Shown here in pieces: positions 43,157 through 44,474 of a DNA stretch of 44,474 nucleotides (position 1 is its first letter; each line of letters begins with the position of its first letter). Position numbers and translations under genes: made by a program. Under the pieces are notes generated by a model. It ran no database searches and was not told the origin of the DNA. It worked only from the letters and a program-made list of their open reading frames with translations. Source of the stretch: Streptomyces otsuchiensis (lineage in GTDB: Bacteria; Actinomycetota; Actinomycetes; Streptomycetales; Streptomycetaceae); the NCBI RefSeq assembly GCF_004305975.1, contig NZ_BHZI01000010.1:1-44474 (forward strand), given 5' to 3'.

Positions 43157-44017
43157 TCAGGTGAGCGCCCTGCGCCGGCCGGAGACGAGAGCGCGGGGTC
43201 TGCGGTCGGTGGCGCGGACCGGCGCGGCGCAGAAGGCGCAGCGGTCGCCGATCAGCGCCAGTCCGCACCAGTGGCACAGTTCCTGCCGTACGGAGCTGAC
43301 CATCTGGTAGAGCGGCGCGACGTCGGGGATCGCGGCGGCGAACTCCACCAGTTTGCCGGTGCCCCACCAGTGGCGGGACTCCTCGGGCAGGTCGACGGGG
43401 TCGACGCCGCTGACCCGCCAGCGGGAGGCGAGTTCGGTGGTCACCCAGTCGTCGGCGAGGCCGCTGCCGGCGTAGGTCAGGACGGTGGCGAACTGCGGTC
43501 CGGTCAGCTCGCCCTCGCCGGTGCGCACGCACTGCGGGGTGGGCCCGGCGAGCACGGCGCAGGACCCGGAGCGGGAGCTCTCGGCGGTGGGCAGGGCCAG
43601 CGGGATGCGGTCCAGCGCCCGGCCGGAGGCCAGGAGCGCGCCGCAGTAGATGTAGTGCCCGAGCAGCCGCGCGGCGGAGCCGAGCACACCCGGGCTGAAG
43701 TCGCAGACGGAGAGCTGGCGCAACTGGCGGACGAGGGCCGCGATACCGAGCGGCGGCAGCCTGCTGGGCAGGAGCGCCATCCGGTCGGTCTCCAGCAACG
43801 CCCTCACGGCGTGCAGCCGTTGGAGGTGGGCGCGGGGCAGGGAGGCCGGGTAGACGACGAGGACGTGCCCGTGGCGTTCCAGCAGCTCACCGGTCTCGGC
43901 GAGCGCGGCCGGGAAGTCCTGCTGCTGCGGCGGGGTGAGCACATGGGCGCCGGGGGTGCGGGGATCGGCCGACGGCAGTACCAGGTCGGCGTCGGTCACC
44001 GCGATGGCCATGGGCAT
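43157..44017 (-). CDS. Tad-locus protein with C-terminal zinc ribbon (uncharacterised)
   Basis: This 286-residue soluble protein is the first gene of the leftward pilus operon. The middle is helical and Leu/Arg-rich. The last 50 residues carry a C-H-W-C ... C-A-F-C double CxxC zinc ribbon followed by a basic tail. No enzymatic motif is recognised. A GGAG box six bases before the ATG at 44017 sets the start; the next ATG six bases on is an alternative. Position suggests a regulator or assembly factor of the Tad system. Confidence 0.78.
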   Translation of the reverse strand: MPMAIAVTDADLVLPSADPRTPGAHVLTPPQQQDFPAALAETGELLERHGHVLVVYPASLPRAHLQRLHAVRALLETDRMALLPSRLPPLGIAALVRQLRQLSVCDFSPGVLGSAARLLGHYIYCGALLASGRALDRIPLALPTAESSRSGSCAVLAGPTPQCVRTGEGELTGPQFATVLTYAGSGLADDWVTTELASRWRVSGVDPVDLPEESRHWWGTGKLVEFAAAIPDVAPLYQMVSSVRQELCHWCGLALIGDRCAFCAAPVRATDRRPRALVSGRRRALT

Positions 44018-44384
44018 GCGCCGCTCCCCCCGGGCACGTGCTGCCCGTCTCGTGCAGTCTGTCTGCCAGTTGAGCAGCTTATGGCATCTTCCGTGCCGCG
44101 TGGCAGCTTCCGCCGCCTTCCGGCTCCGGGGCCGGGCCGGGGAGCCGTCGCGGGGGTGACCCGTTCTGTCCGACGGACACCGCCCCGGGCACTCGCGGTG
44201 TCCGTCGTGGCGTGTCGCACGGTGGAGGTTCCCGGCTCGTAGCCGCCGTGCTCGTGTGGGCCTGCGACGGGGCGAGGCGGTGTGCCGAGGGTCGCGGGCC
44301 GGGCGGGACGCGGGAGACAGCGCCTGGTCCGCGGCGCGGGCGGTGCCGCGGACCGCTGTGGCTGCGGCACTTGTGTCGACCCCC
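44018..44384. other. divergent intergenic region at the right edge
   Basis: About 370 bases with no supportable gene. It must contain the promoter of the leftward Tad operon. The open frames seen here lack ribosome binding sites and domains. Confidence 0.5.
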
Positions 44385-44437
44385 TTGACAGGAGCATTGG
44401 TCTGGACCATCTTTCTGGACCATCGGTGGCCACCGAT
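44385..44437 (+). promoter_or_regulatory. promoter with DasR-box-like repeat and 16-bp palindrome
   Basis: TTGACA at 44385-44390 is a perfect -35 hexamer. ATTGGTCTGGACCATC (44396-44411) is an inverted repeat matching the DasR-responsive element consensus (ACTGGTCTAGACCACT) at 12 of 16 positions, and at 11 of 12 in the TGGTCT-GACCA core. Its right part TCTGGACCATC recurs exactly at 44414-44424, 13 bp on. A perfect 16-bp palindrome ATCGGTGGCCACCGAT follows at 44422-44437. The -10 should lie at about 44408-44413 (CATCTT, weak). It reads rightward, toward a gene beyond the window, where the last bases ACAT could begin a start codon. Confidence 0.6.
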
Positions 44438-44474
44438 GTACAACGCATCTCCCCTCCCCCACACCCCCACACAT

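Overview
The window is very GC-rich chromosomal DNA with high-GC codon use, many GTG/TTG starts and strong GC-rich hairpin terminators. A WhiB-like regulator, OxyR-AhpC-AhpD, paired class I and class II fumarases, a GlpX-type FBPase and an actinobacterial Tad pilus locus all point to Streptomyces or a close relative (Streptomycetaceae). I see no rRNA, tRNA, CRISPR array, transposase or obvious prophage.

Left part (about 1-29 kb), conserved core-type genes. glpX (FBPase II) is followed by a WhiB-like regulator and a DUF1707 protein. Then comes a peroxide-defence module, oxyR divergent from ahpC-ahpD. Next are a GAF/SpoIIE phosphatase with an ATPase domain, a DUF402 protein, fumC, a SAM methyltransferase, the class I fumarase, and a soluble Ser/Thr kinase divergent from an uncharacterised secreted, membrane-anchored protein. 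A catalase, a membrane alpha/beta hydrolase, an AI-2E-family permease, a secreted SLT lytic transglycosylase behind a long structured leader, a PIN-PhoH ATPase, a cis-prenyltransferase, an A24 prepilin peptidase, a DUF1990 protein and a DUF4328 membrane protein follow.

Right part (about 29-44 kb), a split Tad pilus locus on the minus strand. Genes 44.0 to 36.5 kb encode a zinc-ribbon protein, CpaB, CpaE, two TadE-type pseudopilins, TadA, TadB and TadC. Genes 31.2 to 29.0 kb encode a Flp-type pilin, a TadG-like protein, a lipoprotein and an OmpA-like protein. The prepilin peptidase lies apart at 25.6-26.5 kb.

Between the two halves, in the opposite orientation (31.6-36.5 kb), sits a seven-gene island that is the most unusual part of the window. 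It has two small paralogous WXG100-like helical proteins, a 434-residue protein with a WXG-like N-terminus, a coiled coil and a hydrophobic central region (type VII effector-like), and three divergent paralogs sharing a P-x-x-W-x-x-[FI] N-terminal motif that may be partner or chaperone proteins. A four-helix membrane protein ends it. No ESX core gene is present. I infer an undescribed type VII-associated export or effector module lodged in the pilus locus.

At the right edge, a TTGACA promoter-like box overlaps a DasR-box-like inverted repeat, an 11-bp direct repeat and a perfect 16-bp palindrome. This suggests an amino-sugar or chitin-responsive gene beginning just outside the window.
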